Below are positions 1-10,695 of a stretch of 64,000 nt of DNA, in pieces. A program made the position numbers and the translations under genes. A model generated the notes under the pieces. That model was not told where the DNA came from. It made no database searches and saw only the letters and a program-made list of their open reading frames with translations. The DNA is from Bacteroidales bacterium. GTDB lineage: Bacteria > Bacteroidota > Bacteroidia > Bacteroidales > UBA4417. The DNA lies in the NCBI GenBank assembly GCA_016707785.1, contig JADJGZ010000029.1:1-64000 (forward strand), written 5' to 3'. The stretch's first letter is position 1. The number at the start of each line of letters is the position of its first letter.

Positions 1-317
1 TGCCAATGGGGATACCGCCAATAAAATAGGCACTTTCGAAAAGCTATCATCGCCAGGCAGTTTGGTATTCTCTTCTATATTGCTGCACCTCTTTCAGCGT
101 TCGATCTTTCTATTGCTGATGGAAGCCAGATAATCATGAACAAAGGAAGAAGATGAGGTGCACTTCCGGCAAGGGCCTGATGAAACAGGGTAATCCGCAA
201 GATTAGGTCAGCTCTCCCGGCTCAAAAGCTTTTAACCCGGCATTTGATGTAACCCGGCTGAATGGATCACGGGCATCATTACCGAAAAAGGGATTATCAG
301 TCCTGATGCCTTGGCTA
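1..317. other. Left edge, no supported gene
   Basis: I see no convincing coding region here. The minus strand has short open stretches that change frame, as in the genes just to the right, so the start or remnant of another minus-strand gene is possible but cannot be identified. Confidence 0.4.
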
Positions 318-1349
318 TTAAAAGAGTGATTCCTTAATTTCAGGAAGAAAACAGCTTTGTCCCTGTCTTTCCAGCATCCATGCGCAGGATGTTCTGGTGT
401 AAGAGCACTCACCTGGTCAAGCCTGAGCATTTCTTCTTCTGTAAGGGTCAATTGAGTGGCTACAATATTGTCAAGAGCCGTTCCTTTCGTTTTGCCCCGA
501 TGATAATGCTGGTTGGCGGGCTTATTAAGCAAATATGCAACAGTGCCACCCCGGCTGATACGCCATGGGGTTTCCGGATTTCTATCATCACATCGATGAT
601 GTCATAAGCTTTCTCCTTGTGAATTGGAGGGAAAGCGAAGTTATCCCGGCGGCTGTCGCCAGGCCTTTCATATTTCGTGAATTTCCCGGATAAAACCACC
701 TGCAAGCGGACTCCAGGGCATAATGGATATTCCTTCACTGAGCGCCATGGGTAAAATTTCCTTTCCACATCCCTTCCGGCAATACTATAATAGTTCTGAC
801 TGGCTTCAAACTTTGTCCAGCCATCTTGTCGGCTATGCCATTGGCTTTGGCTATCATCAGGCAGGGTGGTTCTGATTCCGGGAGGTATCGGACTTTCCCG
901 GATCGGACCACATCTTCCAGGCCCCGCATCGTTTCTTCCAGGGAAGTAATGGAGTCCACACCATGGATATAAAGCATATCCACATGACTTAAGCCAAGTC
1001 GTTCAAGGCTATCATTCACCGAATCGGTAATATGCAGGCGGGAAAGTCCAACCTGGTTGGCCCCTTTCCCCATCCGAAGCCTAACCTTGGTAGCTATAAA
1101 GACTTCCTGCCGGCATATTCCAAGGTCTTTCAGGGCTTTTCAAGCATGAGTTCCGAAAGGCCTTCGGAGTAAGCGTTGGCGGTATCGTAAAGTTAATTCT
1201 TCATCCACGGCTGTTTTAACAAGTTCATTCACGCTTTCCTGTGGCAGTTCACCTATAGCTTTCCAGTATCCCCTGCCTCCAAAAGTCATGGCTCCCAGGC
1301 AGAGTTCCGAAAGTAATACCCCTGTATTTCCCAGTTTCTTGTATTTCAT
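318..1349 (-). pseudogene. Aldo/keto reductase, multiply frameshifted
   Basis: NAD(P)H-dependent aldo/keto reductase, a cytoplasmic TIM-barrel enzyme that reduces carbonyl substrates; substrate unknown. The start reads MKYKKLGNTGVLLSELCLGA, the family N-terminus. The next frame carries DSLERLGLSHVDMLYIHGVD, the family's central strand and loop, followed by a loop region resembling LEETMRGLEDVVRSGKVRY. Further pieces give the IIIGAK cofactor-loop region and a C-terminus reading LTPEHP, then WMLERQGQ in another frame, ending with a TAA at 318. The whole span is 1032 bases, exactly 344 codons, the family's usual length, yet at least three or four frame changes are needed to read it. Either a recent pseudogene or a poorly sequenced gene. 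Confidence 0.8.
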
Positions 1350-1409
1350 GGTGTCTTTCTAATTAATTTGAATAATATATTTTTGGTCTGGCCTCTGAGC
1401 CCCCCTTTT

Positions 1410-2326
1410 TCAAAACGAAGATTGGTCATGTTTCTTGGTTTTTATCAATGAGAAGATCACACTGCCGGCAAGGATCAGAAAAATCACCAGTAACGAATAG
1501 TGAATCGGGATTTTAAAGAAATCTATCAAGGCCATTTTGAGTCCCACAAAAATCAGGATAATGGCCAGTCCTACAGCCGTATTTAAACCTGTCGATAATA
1601 TTGGCCAGCGCGAAATAGAGTGACCGCAGTCCCAGGATAGCAAAAACATTACTGGTATAAACGATAAAATGATCCTGTGTCACTGCCAGGATAGCAGGGA
1701 TGCTATCCACAGCAAAAATCAGGTCTGTGACTTCAATCATCACAAGCACAACAAATAGGGGAGTGGCATATCGTTTCCGGTCTATCCTTATGAAGAATTT
1801 ATCATCGTGAAGTTTAGGGGTGGTAGGAACGAGTTTCCGAAAAAGTTTGATCACAGGATTTTTATCGGGATCCATTTTTATCCTTATCCAGCAGCATCCT
1901 GATGCCGGTAAATACCAGGAACGCCCGAAAATATAGATGGTCCAGTGGAATTTCTCAAGCAGGGCCACACCGGCAAAAATAAAGATTACACGCATGATCA
2001 GGGCTCCGATGACCCAGAAGAGGGACTTGTGCTGATAAATGGAAGGGATACCAAAAAGGAGAATACCAGGACGAAGACAAAGATATTGTCGACACTCAAA
2101 GCCTTTTCAATCACATATCCTGTGAAGAATTCAAGGCTTTGGTTTCTCCGAAAAGGTAGTAGATAAATCCATTGAAGCATAAGGCAGGAAGATCCATATC
2201 CCCGACCATGTCATGGCTCTTTAACACTTACCACATGCAGTTTCTTATGAAATACCCCCAGGTCGAGGGCTAGCATAATGAGGACAAAAGGTTGAAAAAT
2301 ACCCAGAACCAAATGTTAACTTCCAT
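1410..2326 (-). pseudogene. TerC/Alx family membrane protein, frameshifted
   Basis: Integral inner-membrane protein of the TerC family, linked to tellurite resistance and manganese export. The reading starts at an ATG at 2326 (MEVNIWFWVFF). It shifts frame to LIMLALDLGVFHKKLHVVSV, then gives TGYVIEKALSVDNIFVFVLV with the conserved SVDNIFV motif. The next segment holds VMIEVTDLIFAVDSIPAILA with the second acidic motif, then FAILGLRSLYFALA. The C-terminus, in yet another frame, is a hydrophobic helix ending KTKKHDQSSF. The order and spacing are those of an intact protein of about 305 residues, but at least four indels separate the parts. Confidence 0.85.
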
Positions 2327-2396
2327 TTTTAATGATAATATTACTGATTATTTGAAGGTTGATTTATATGATCAAAGCAAAGATAATTACAGGTTT

Positions 2397-2850
2397 CTAA
2401 TGACCATAGGTAATTAATCGGCTGATCTTCCAATTACCCTCTGTGAACTTCCAGATATGCAAAAACGAAAGGTGCCACAATCAGGCTTTCCGTTTTCAAT
2501 ATGGCAAAACGTATGGCTTCCGGTTTCAATAGCGCCGAAGTCTTTGATTGGAAATACTTCCAGGCTCCTGCCAGTAGTTCACGGGTAAGCACATAATCTT
2601 TTTCAAAAGTCCTGCAAACGCTTCGATGGTTTCGGTAAAATTTCGAACACCCGTATTATCCTGGTACACTTCAAGACTTTCATCAAAAGGTTTTCATCCC
2701 TTCAAGATTTTGGCATTGAAAGCTGCAAAAGCAGGCTGTCCTGCCGGGAACTGGTGTTGTACAGGACTAAGTCAACAGGTGGGTTTTCCTGTGCTAATCC
2801 CTGAATGATGCCTGCAAAGACTAAAAGACTGGCAAAATGCAAGTTTTATA
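2397..2850 (-). pseudogene. Small secreted protein remnant, possibly NTF2-like
   Basis: A frame-broken gene of about 150 codons. It opens with a hydrophobic signal-peptide-like stretch (HFASLLVFAGIIQGLAQ), then segments that make sense only when frames are switched: FDESLEVYQDNTGVRNFTET, a middle part with WKYFQS, and a C-terminus NWKISRLITYG followed by a TAG at 2397. The alternation of a helical N-terminus and a beta-rich end resembles small NTF2/SnoaL-like periplasmic proteins, but this is a guess. No ATG start is visible at the expected place. It lies between two other broken genes. Confidence 0.45.
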
Positions 2851-3019
2851 ATGGTTTACTAATGCGTTTCAATATGTTTTTTTATTATTAAACACCTTTT
2901 TAATATCAATTGTTTTTGTGAAGAAACAGAATGATGATTTTTATGGTTGCCTTATCTGATAGACTATTTCCTCAATTTATAATGTAATGCATTTAGGTTC
3001 ATTTTCTTATGGACATTGT

Positions 3020-4127
3020 TCAAGCCCCGACAATAAATTGAATGGTAATGGGATTTCCGGTGAAATCAACGACATGATTTAACGTATAATCCACAAAATT
3101 GTATTTGGCCCTGATTCCTAAATACAGGTTATCTTTCAAATAATACCTGTATCCTACTCCTGCATTTATATTATAAGTGGCTGCAGAAGCTGATTTCAAG
3201 TTCCTGTCTTTATCCTCGGTAGAGCATCAAATCCATCAACAGCGACCCCGCCTGTAACTTGAATTTCATGTTGTTTCCTGGTATAAAGGTCATATCCCAG
3301 GTCGAAACCAATATGCCCGCCAAAAAAGTGGCTGGTCTTCTCAAGGGAATCAGCTGATGACCTTCTGGCATAATAATCATTTGGTGAATTCAGGAACTTG
3401 AAAGTTAAGGTAACATCATAATTCATTCTCCTGTGTTTTGAACCCATTTGGAATCCCAGATCCGGATGTATGCCTAATTTTTTCATTTCGCCGGTAGGAA
3501 TCCAAATACCTGTAATCCACGACATATGCAGTTCCGGTAAAATAACATATTCATAAACCGCCTTTCGGTATTCCATGGCCAAACTGGATGTTCGATATTC
3601 TTCAGATTGTAATTTTGAAAAAATAGTATCGCTGTTATCACTATAGAATTCAGTCAGCAGGTATTCTAGGGAACCTGATTTGCATGTCTTTTTAATTCCC
3701 CGGCTAAAGTCCTGGTAAATTGATCAAACTCTTGTCCGGGAGGAATATAACCATAATATGATTTGTAATTATCATAGGAATAATAATTTGAATATGGAAT
3801 CATTGCAATCCGGGACTGATAATTGAACAGATAATTGAAAATGCCTTGTGTGATCACGGATTCTTCAGGAGGTGTCCCTGTTTGATTGAAAGCAACAATT
3901 TAGCCCTGTGAACAGGCTCTCATTCCACATTTTGACTCCCAGTATTGTAAAATTTGATTGGCAGAATCAAGCTTATTCTCAGAAACGAACTGAACGAAAT
4001 ACAAACCACTGTTATAAGCAATATCAGAGCAATCGACCTGCTTTTTTGACATCATATTATCAAAATTCTGGCCCACGGAAATAATCATTGAAAACAGTCC
4101 TGCCAGGGACATGATTATACTTTTCAT
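3020..4127 (-). pseudogene. Barrel-like secreted protein, frameshifted
   Basis: Predicted exported, beta-rich protein of about 365 residues, function unknown. The ATG at 4127 opens a clear signal peptide (MKSIIMSLAGLFSMIISVGQ). Three further pieces in different frames follow: one with FNYLFNYQSRIAMIPY, one from about 3582 with alternating aromatic strands (NYDVTLTFKFLNSP, HIGFDLGYDLYT), and a last one reading VGYRYYLKDNLYLGIRAKYN and ending TIQFIVGA with TGA at 3020. The C-terminal half has the short amphipathic strands of an outer-membrane beta barrel. At least three indels break it. It is the last of the four broken genes at the left end. Confidence 0.6.
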
Positions 4128-4303
4128 TTCTATAAAGATTACCGGTTAAATAGTGTATTTTTTTTTCATCATGGTCGATTTTTAACTCCAGTCAATAAAA
4201 TTGGATAAATTGACACAAGTTTATCCTCCGGGTAGTAGAATTACTATTTTAGAAATTTATAAAGTTCAGTTTAGAAAAAATGATTGATTTTGATATTCAA
4301 CGA

Positions 4304-4780
4304 TTAATATCCGTTTGCTTCTTTAAGGAATTTCAAACCTGCCATTGGGAATGCGTCTGCATGATCCTTTTGACGCAGTTCAGCTTCCAGATACCCGCCA
4401 TTCTCAATGGGTCTGAGCCATATCTCCATCCTTTTTTCATTTATCGGATCACCAGGGAATAGCTTTCCTAAAGGATCAAAACTGATGATATAAGAAATGC
4501 CAGTGATGGAAGGCGGCAAGCCTCTGTTTTTCTTTAACCAGCCATTTCTGATATTGGCTGCTCCGATAGTGCCTGTTACGGTCTTATCGCCGTTTATCCG
4601 GATAGATATTTGAATAGAATCCCGGGTAAAATGAAATTTCATTTTTTCGGATTCCGTTCTTACGGTTACCTTGCTTTTAGCCGTTACCCATTGCCCGGTA
4701 TACGATTCTGGAACCTGCCAGCTATTGCAGCTAAAGATGATCAGGGTTAACAGGGTAAAAGTATAGGATAAAACTTTCAT
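4304..4780 (-). CDS. Small lipoprotein of unknown function
   Basis: A 158-residue protein with a lipoprotein signal: a hydrophobic N-terminus ending LIIFSC, where Cys18 would be lipidated. The mature part is beta-rich and short (GQWVTAKSKVTVRTESEKMK, SIQISIRINGDKTVTGTIG), resembling small lipocalin-like or beta-sandwich periplasmic proteins. No catalytic motif is visible. It follows the glycosidase-like gene by about 25 bases in the same direction, so the two are probably co-transcribed, and it may assist with the same carbohydrate substrate; that link is inferred from position only. Confidence 0.7.
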   Translation of the reverse strand: MKVLSYTFTLLTLIIFSCNSWQVPESYTGQWVTAKSKVTVRTESEKMKFHFTRDSIQISIRINGDKTVTGTIGAANIRNGWLKKNRGLPPSITGISYIISFDPLGKLFPGDPINEKRMEIWLRPIENGGYLEAELRQKDHADAFPMAGLKFLKEANGY

Positions 4781-4804
4781 AGTATTATTTTATGATTTCT
4801 GTTT

Positions 4805-6334
4805 TCAGCCAGAAATGAGAAAATGAAAAGTGTGATTTATAGGGGCCTGCCTTGATGCTGCACCTGCATATACTGCCATTTCTTTATTATCCCCTAAACT
4901 TTGGACCCTTATCTTCTTATTCCATCTCAATAAATACCTCGATCCCCGATTGAACTCCGGCGGGATTACAGGATGTTCCTGAGGTATTCCGTTAACCAGG
5001 AATGCTTTTATCTTTTGTCCGTTCCCTGTAATTTCCACACTTAGCTTCGAATGCCTGTAGGTTAAATCGGTCAGCTTCAGGTAATGAACTTTTTCAGGTA
5101 AACAAGGGGCGAAACTCAGGCTATTATTATTGAATCTCATACCTGCCAATCCATGAATGATCATATTCAGGTAGGCTGTTGCCGACCAGGTCTGCAAGCG
5201 GCAGGAATTCCAGTGATGGTTGGGCTTATCCGATCCCATTGCCTGATAACCTCCATCAGGTTTCCCGGTATATGGGTTGTATATTTCCCAGAATTCATAA
5301 TTGCCTTTGTCTTCATCAAGGGCAAGACTTGTCAGGCTGCTCAGTTCTTTATTAAAAGCAGTGAAATTATCAGCAATGATGCATGCTTTGGCAAAAAATC
5401 CGTTCGCCATAGGCCAGATAATATTGTTGTGCCTGCCGGGTTGTGTGGCTGAATAACGGGTGAAATCCGGGTACAGGCAGGGAATCCCAAAGTCGGAGAT
5501 ATTTGCATGCCTGGTAAGTTCATAAGCCTGTGAGGGATTCAATACCCCGAAAATTATGGCAAATGAATATCCCATAGCTTCCTGGTATTCATGAACCTTT
5601 CCGGAATGATCCATCATGTAATTTAACTTATGTTCCGGCTCATTATAAAAAGACTTTAAAATGGCCGACTTCAGCTTATCACCCTTAATTGTAAACTCTT
5701 GGATGAGTTGAGCATCTTCATACAGAATGACCGCCATCTCTGTAAGGGCATGATAAGCTCCGTAATAAAGGCAGTTGGTGCTTAAACATTTGATATCAGC
5801 AGCATGATGATCGAGTACATAGGAAGAGAAATTGTTTTTATCAAATATCGGTTCCGGATACCCGGCGATTCCATCGGCAAATACCGCCGGGCCGGTAAAC
5901 AACCCGGATTCCTTATCATAAGCCTGCGATTCAAGTTGACGCATTGTATTTTCTGAACATCGGTATGCTTGTTTTAGAAAGTCAAGGTCGCCGGTGATAT
6001 AATAATGATTTAATGCTGATACAGTCCAGAGGATCTTATCCCAATACTGATGCGCAATCGTGTCCTTATTAAGGGTAACACTCCAGAGCGATTTTTCAGC
6101 CACACCGGGATAAAGGAGACTTACAGCATTCCATGAATTTATTGCAATGTCTCTTGTCCATTCACCTCCATAATCACCCCCAGCAGCTAGAATTCCCCGC
6201 CTTACATTGATCTCCACAGTATTTATGGCTAGATTGCCGGCATCCCTGATTTGAGGGTCGTTACATTGAATACTTTGTGTATAAACTTCACTTAAAATCA
6301 GATTAAACAGCAGTAAAAAGGCGGTTTTCCTCAT
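4805..6334 (-). CDS. Secreted six-hairpin glycosidase-like protein
   Basis: Putative periplasmic or secreted glycoside hydrolase with an (alpha/alpha)6 barrel, 509 residues. A signal peptide covers about residues 1-20. A conserved early block GGEWTRDIAINSW (about 56-68) matches the WxRD loop seen in glucoamylase/GH63-like six-hairpin enzymes. Successive helical hairpins follow, with W-rich loops (KILWTVSALNHYY). Near residue 380-405, HHWNSCRLQTWSATAYLNMI resembles the closing part of the barrel in GH65/GH94-related proteins. The last 100 residues form a beta-sandwich tail (LTYRHSKLSVEITGNGQKIK). The exact family and substrate cannot be assigned by eye. No SusC/SusD pair is nearby, so it is not in a standard polysaccharide locus. 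Confidence 0.65.
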   Translation of the reverse strand: MRKTAFLLLFNLILSEVYTQSIQCNDPQIRDAGNLAINTVEINVRRGILAAGGDYGGEWTRDIAINSWNAVSLLYPGVAEKSLWSVTLNKDTIAHQYWDKILWTVSALNHYYITGDLDFLKQAYRCSENTMRQLESQAYDKESGLFTGPAVFADGIAGYPEPIFDKNNFSSYVLDHHAADIKCLSTNCLYYGAYHALTEMAVILYEDAQLIQEFTIKGDKLKSAILKSFYNEPEHKLNYMMDHSGKVHEYQEAMGYSFAIIFGVLNPSQAYELTRHANISDFGIPCLYPDFTRYSATQPGRHNNIIWPMANGFFAKACIIADNFTAFNKELSSLTSLALDEDKGNYEFWEIYNPYTGKPDGGYQAMGSDKPNHHWNSCRLQTWSATAYLNMIIHGLAGMRFNNNSLSFAPCLPEKVHYLKLTDLTYRHSKLSVEITGNGQKIKAFLVNGIPQEHPVIPPEFNRGSRYLLRWNKKIRVQSLGDNKEMAVYAGAASRQAPINHTFHFLISG

Positions 6335-6427
6335 TTGAAATAATTGGTTGATTTTTCCCGGTTATTGAGATAGTATTTCTTCCAAACTTGAAATAGGTCA
6401 AGGGATGCAGGCCTGGGGGCGATTATC

Positions 6428-8062
6428 CTATTCCGTAATGCTGATCTTTTGAACCTGGTAATCCTTGTAGTTAAAGGTCATGAGGCTGAAGATAATGGAA
6501 TGGTCGGGTTGCAGAATTCCTGTCCGGGGAATTGGCATTGGCGAATCCTTATCCTCCTTCTTTCTGAAAATGCTTTTTTGTTCTTTTCCGTTCGCATCCA
6601 GGCGGGCAATGTATGAATTACCCACGTCAATATTTTTAAACATACCATCAGATGCTTCAAAAGAGTTGTAAATGAAATAAAGGTTGCCATTTTTCTCAAT
6701 ACTGGAATATGAATTATAGGTATCAGTATTCAGCCAGTATTGTCGCTTATGCAGCTTGTCGATTCGGGTAATCTGGTTTTCGTTGTTCAGATTAACCACA
6801 TACAGGTCATTATGCATATGTATGGCACTGTAGATTGTCATATTTCCACTTCTCTCTGTTTTTGTCCCTCCAATGTATTGTTCAGCAATAAAATACCTGT
6901 CGCCGTTACCTTTGGTTTTTACCTTATCCAGTATGTAGGCAAATGGATCCCATTCCTGCTTGTTATCAATGCTTCTCCTGAAACGTTTTAACTCAGTCGG
7001 GTCAAGGTCCTGGCTGATAAGTTCCTTGCTCATTTCTTTGGTACTCAGTCCAATCACCTGTTTGGTCGTATGGTCATAGGTGAAAGCAAATCCACCTTCC
7101 ACACTGATTTTTTCACTCTTTGCATACATCCCAAAACAAAATATAGAGTTATTTCCCGTGGGGGTAAAACTCAGGCTTCGGACAAATTTTCCGGGTATGG
7201 ATAATGGATGAATATCCGCATTTTGATCGTTAGCCGTATATTTATACAACTCATAGCTGTAATTGGGTTTATCGGTGTAATAGACATCATTCGAAAAGAA
7301 CCCCCGATCCTTGAAATGGGCAGCATCATAATAATTATCCTTATCAGCATAGTGCTTCCCTAAAAGGTAAACATTGCCCTCATTATCAACCCTGAACCTG
7401 TCGTATTCAAATACTCCTCCCGCAAATTTGGCAGTAACATTCAGGTTTTTCCATAACAGTTTCATTTCCTGGTTGAAGACATACATGCCAGTATTTAAAG
7501 TCTCATTCTTTTTGCTCAGCAGGGTATAAAATACCAGCACTTTTGAACTGTCGGCAGATATCTCGTAATGAAAGATTGTATTATTATACTTATGCAGACT
7601 GCCATAATCGAGTTCCCGACGAGCTTGATATTAGGGACAAGCTGGAGGGTGTTGAAATTGAAATTTTTGTGCGAACAGGTAATGCTTTTTGTCTTTTGTA
7701 TTCTGAAAAGAAGAAAACACAATACACTCATCCTTGAGTCGCAGAACACCCTCGCAGGTTAGCTCTTTCTTATCCTGTTTCAGCTCAATTTCGGCGCGTT
7801 TAACCAGGTTGAGATTCTTGTCGAATTTGCCAATGTAAAAATTCTCAGTTGAGCCCACGCTTACCTGGTTAAACACAGCTATAAATGGATGGTAAAGGAA
7901 ATAGGAATAGCCATTAATATTTCCCAGGCTGGAGATATCCACTGTACGTTCAGTGATTTTATCACGCAGGAGTTTGCCTGAAGTCAGCTTAAAACCGATT
8001 TGCTGTGCATGAACAAAGCCAGCAATGCAAAGAGCAATCAAAAAGGTGGAGATTTTTTTCAT
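6428..8062 (-). pseudogene. Secreted protein of unknown function, frame lesion near 7631
   Basis: One gene of about 545 codons. The start at 8062 gives a signal peptide (MKKISTFLIALCIAGFVHAQ) and then a beta-rich chain with repeated strands such as FYIGKFDKNLNLVKRAEIEL. The frame stops with TAA at 7631, but the same frame resumes immediately (ELDYGSLHKYNNTIFHYEIS) and continues to the stop at 6428. Across about 7625-7680 the neighbouring frame reads much better (NFNFNTLQLVPNIKLVG), which suggests two compensating single-base indels rather than a true stop. The downstream part has repeated motifs of the type YLLGKHYADKDNYY and RYFIAEQYIGG, suggesting a propeller-like fold. No known family is recognised. 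Confidence 0.65.
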
Positions 8063-8084
8063 CTGATAATATATTTATATTTTC

Positions 8085-8654
8085 TTAAAGCATGAAACCT
8101 GTATGAATGACAACAGGGACCATAAATCGGGTTCCATTATCGGGATAAACGGTTTCCGCAATGATGAAGTTGTCTTTATAGTATCTGAAACCAAAGCCGG
8201 CCTCAAACCCCAGCATCCATTTCCGCACAATGGCACGTTGGTAACCTATTTTAACACAGGCAAAGTCGTAAATGGTTTTTTCTTCAAAAAAGCTGACCCC
8301 TGACTGCAATCCGAAATACATCCGTTCAGGGAAGGTGTGCTTAAATACTTTAATGGTTCCGCTGAATGCCAGTCCGTATCCTGATTCACCTATGGGCATG
8401 GGATCTTCGGTATATAACCAGTTCTGACGTTTGACTGAAACAGGGGCTGCACTTAATTCCAGTGAAAATTTCTTGCTGAATCCATACTCAAAAATCAGTG
8501 GTAAAGCTCCATTGATCGGATCAAATCCAATTTTCAGGTTCAGTTTACTGTTGGAGGCTCCTCCGTCGTTCAGATATTTTGAGATGTTCTGTGATTGGGC
8601 CAGGTAGCTTGCAACCGTAAGGAATATAACCAGGATAATGCTATTAGATCTCAT
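8085..8654 (-). CDS. Outer-membrane barrel-like protein
   Basis: A 189-residue exported protein: N-terminal hydrophobic signal (SIILVIFLTVASYLAQSQ), then alternating amphipathic strands and Gly/aromatic turns (LPLIFEYGFSKKFSLELSAA, GLAFSGTIKVFKHTF, MYFGLQSGVSFF, LGFEAGFGFRYYKDNF). The chain ends in an aromatic-containing strand (VVIHTGFML). This is the pattern of a small outer-membrane beta barrel in Bacteroidota. The start codon lies 23 bases beyond the stop of nothing else on this strand; the next gene at 8062 begins 22 bases after its stop, so the two probably form an operon. Function unknown. Confidence 0.65.
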   Translation of the reverse strand: MRSNSIILVIFLTVASYLAQSQNISKYLNDGGASNSKLNLKIGFDPINGALPLIFEYGFSKKFSLELSAAPVSVKRQNWLYTEDPMPIGESGYGLAFSGTIKVFKHTFPERMYFGLQSGVSFFEEKTIYDFACVKIGYQRAIVRKWMLGFEAGFGFRYYKDNFIIAETVYPDNGTRFMVPVVIHTGFML

Positions 8655-9070
8655 AAATGAATTGTTTTAAAGATGAAGAAACGAGTTGAATATTAATGTA
8701 GAAGAATGAATAATTGGGATGTAGTTCTATTGGTATTTGGTTAGTTTCCGGGCAGAGAATCCTTTCTTAATGTTTTTCCTACAAACTTATGGAAGTAGAT
8801 TGATTTTTCGCATCATTCCATTGAAATTGAAATTAAAAAAAATAATAGATGAAATTGAGATGAAGATTCAATAATATATGGCAATTCTTTCATTTAAGAA
8901 TTGAATCCTCTCCGAAAAGTATCAAATGTGTTTTTTAGTTTCGAAAAACTGTTTATTGGAGTGATCTCAGAATATGGATTATCACAGATCGGTCTTTTAC
9001 CGTCATCTATTTCTAATCATCAGGATGAGGAAAATGAAAAAGAAAGGTAAGAACGAATACTATTATTCAC
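8655..9070. other. AT-rich intergenic region
   Basis: No reading frame with coding character. The region is AT-rich and probably holds the promoter of the 8085/6428 gene pair and the 3' end of the next T9SS gene transcript. I see no clear terminator hairpin. Confidence 0.5.
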
Positions 9071-10264
9071 TTACTCTTTCAATACAGGTGCAACATAAAT
9101 CCTATCTTCGGTTTCGGCTTTTATCAGGTAGAATCCACTCTTAAGGCGGCTCAGGTCCATTAATTGTTCTTCAGCATGAATATTCTCTCTCATCACTTCC
9201 CTGCCCTGTATATCTATAATACTCAGAATTCCACCTGAAATGTGGGAAGGTAATTTAACTATTATTTCACCCTTTGTTGGATTTGGGGATACCATCAGTC
9301 GGTTTTTAGCATCCGGGGATTCGTTCATTCCCACACCTCCATTCACTGTTTTCATTATGGTTCCTGCTTCACCCACTGCATAACCTGTTTCCGGTGTGGG
9401 AAAGTGTACGGATAACAAATCATAGGTTGAAGCTGATACCTGTTTATTCCATTGCATACCGGCATTTGAAGTGTAAAAAATAATTCCATCCGGTCCAACT
9501 GCAAAAGCATTTGTGGAATCAGCAAAACAAGCAGCATTCAGCCAGCCGGAATTGATCTGGTTCCACCCATGCCAGCTGGTACCGCTATCGTGGGTATAAT
9601 TAATCACAGAGTAGGAATACCCTTGTGCCCAGCTTCCTCCCGCAACAATCCCTGTCGATTGGCCTGTAAAACAAACATCATTCAGAGTGCCGTAAAAGGG
9701 GTTCCATACATTTATATCCCAGTTTAAACCACCATCGTCGGATTTGAAAATGCTCATATCATATCCTACCAGGTACACAGTATTTGTGTCAATGATACTT
9801 AATCGCCCGTTGGCCGGGGCACTGGCATAGGTCCAGCTTAACCCTCCATCCACTGTTTTACCTACCTTAAAATCTGATCGTGAAACGTAGCCTGTGAAGG
9901 CATCAGCGAAACGGATGGCATTCAGCTGACTCGTGGTCCCTGTATTCATTAATTCCCAGCTGTCACCAGCATCAGTAGTCTTCAGGATTACCCCATCATT
10001 TCCTGCAATATACCCTGTGTCAGCATTGATAAAATAAACAGCATTCAGTGAACTGACGGTACCTGCATCCTGTATCATCCACTGGGTGCCGCCATCTATG
10101 GTTTTAAGGAGTGTACCCTGCTCGCCGCAGATAAACCCGGTTTGTTCATCTGTAAAAAATACTGATTTCAGTGTGTTTGAAGTTCCGGAATTCTGCAATA
10201 CCCATTGAGCATTGCAGCCCAATCCAATAAGAAAAACAATACTCAGGAGGATAAAACTTTTCAT
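9071..10264 (-). CDS. T9SS-exported Ycf48-like repeat protein
   Basis: A 397-residue surface or secreted protein. A signal peptide (about 1-19, ending CNAQ) is followed by at least six repeats of the Ycf48/BNR type, with the pattern TGFICGEQGTLLKTIDGGTQW, TGYIAGNDGVILKTTDAGDS, and TGYAVGEAGTIMKTVNGG. Such repeats build a seven-bladed beta propeller. From about residue 320 the chain is a type A T9SS sorting domain (MVSPNPTKGEIIVKLPS, then DLSRLKSGFYLIKAETEDRI) that directs export through the outer membrane and attachment to the surface. Ligand unknown. It is the first of three neighbouring T9SS propeller proteins on the same strand, each separated by more than 100 bases, so each probably has its own promoter. 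Confidence 0.85.
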   Translation of the reverse strand: MKSFILLSIVFLIGLGCNAQWVLQNSGTSNTLKSVFFTDEQTGFICGEQGTLLKTIDGGTQWMIQDAGTVSSLNAVYFINADTGYIAGNDGVILKTTDAGDSWELMNTGTTSQLNAIRFADAFTGYVSRSDFKVGKTVDGGLSWTYASAPANGRLSIIDTNTVYLVGYDMSIFKSDDGGLNWDINVWNPFYGTLNDVCFTGQSTGIVAGGSWAQGYSYSVINYTHDSGTSWHGWNQINSGWLNAACFADSTNAFAVGPDGIIFYTSNAGMQWNKQVSASTYDLLSVHFPTPETGYAVGEAGTIMKTVNGGVGMNESPDAKNRLMVSPNPTKGEIIVKLPSHISGGILSIIDIQGREVMRENIHAEEQLMDLSRLKSGFYLIKAETEDRIYVAPVLKE

Positions 10265-10695
10265 ATAAAAACAATTTATATATAAGACAATTGAAAGTCA
10301 TTTTACCCTTACAGGGATCAGAAATATATACTCCTGCTTAGCAGGTTTGTGGTAGCTAGCCTGGTTAAAAGGTGCAATAGAAAGAGGAAGAGATGTAAGG
10401 CAGTTTTGTGACTGCGAACCTGTTCCGATCCTATATATCTGAAATCGTAGTGTAATAGTGTCTTTATTCACAGTTACTCAATATCTATTAGTAGAAAAAG
10501 TCTCATATAATTGGCAAATGTTCTTGCATTCAAGTGGTGTGATCACTCAAGCTGAGCTTTTCGTGCTATCTGTCTTCCTGTTTCATTAAATATCTCACAG
10601 GCATGGCAGGAAACAATGATGTTTGTTTCCTGCCTTTGCGTGGGTTTTTGATATCACTTTAATCCTTAGTGGAATGAGCCTTCAGTGATGTAGTG
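10265..10695. other. Intergenic region with one strong hairpin
   Basis: No coding signal. It contains the perfect hairpin at 10605-10634, described separately, and otherwise AT-rich sequence between two T9SS genes transcribed leftward. Confidence 0.5.
10605..10634. terminator. Perfect 11-bp hairpin, likely terminator
   Basis: GGCAGGAAACA (10605-10615) pairs perfectly with TGTTTCCTGCC (10624-10634) around an 8-base loop. It lies about 60 bases beyond the stop of the minus-strand gene ending at 10696. On the minus strand no T-run follows; on the plus strand the sequence TTTGCGTGGGTTTTTG follows. It may act as a transcript end or mRNA-stabilising structure for the gene ending at 10696. Confidence 0.5.

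Noticed and set aside
4805..6334. Alpha-L-rhamnosidase or glycogen debranching enzyme
   Set aside because: The WTRD loop fits several six-hairpin families and no family-specific motif separates them by eye.
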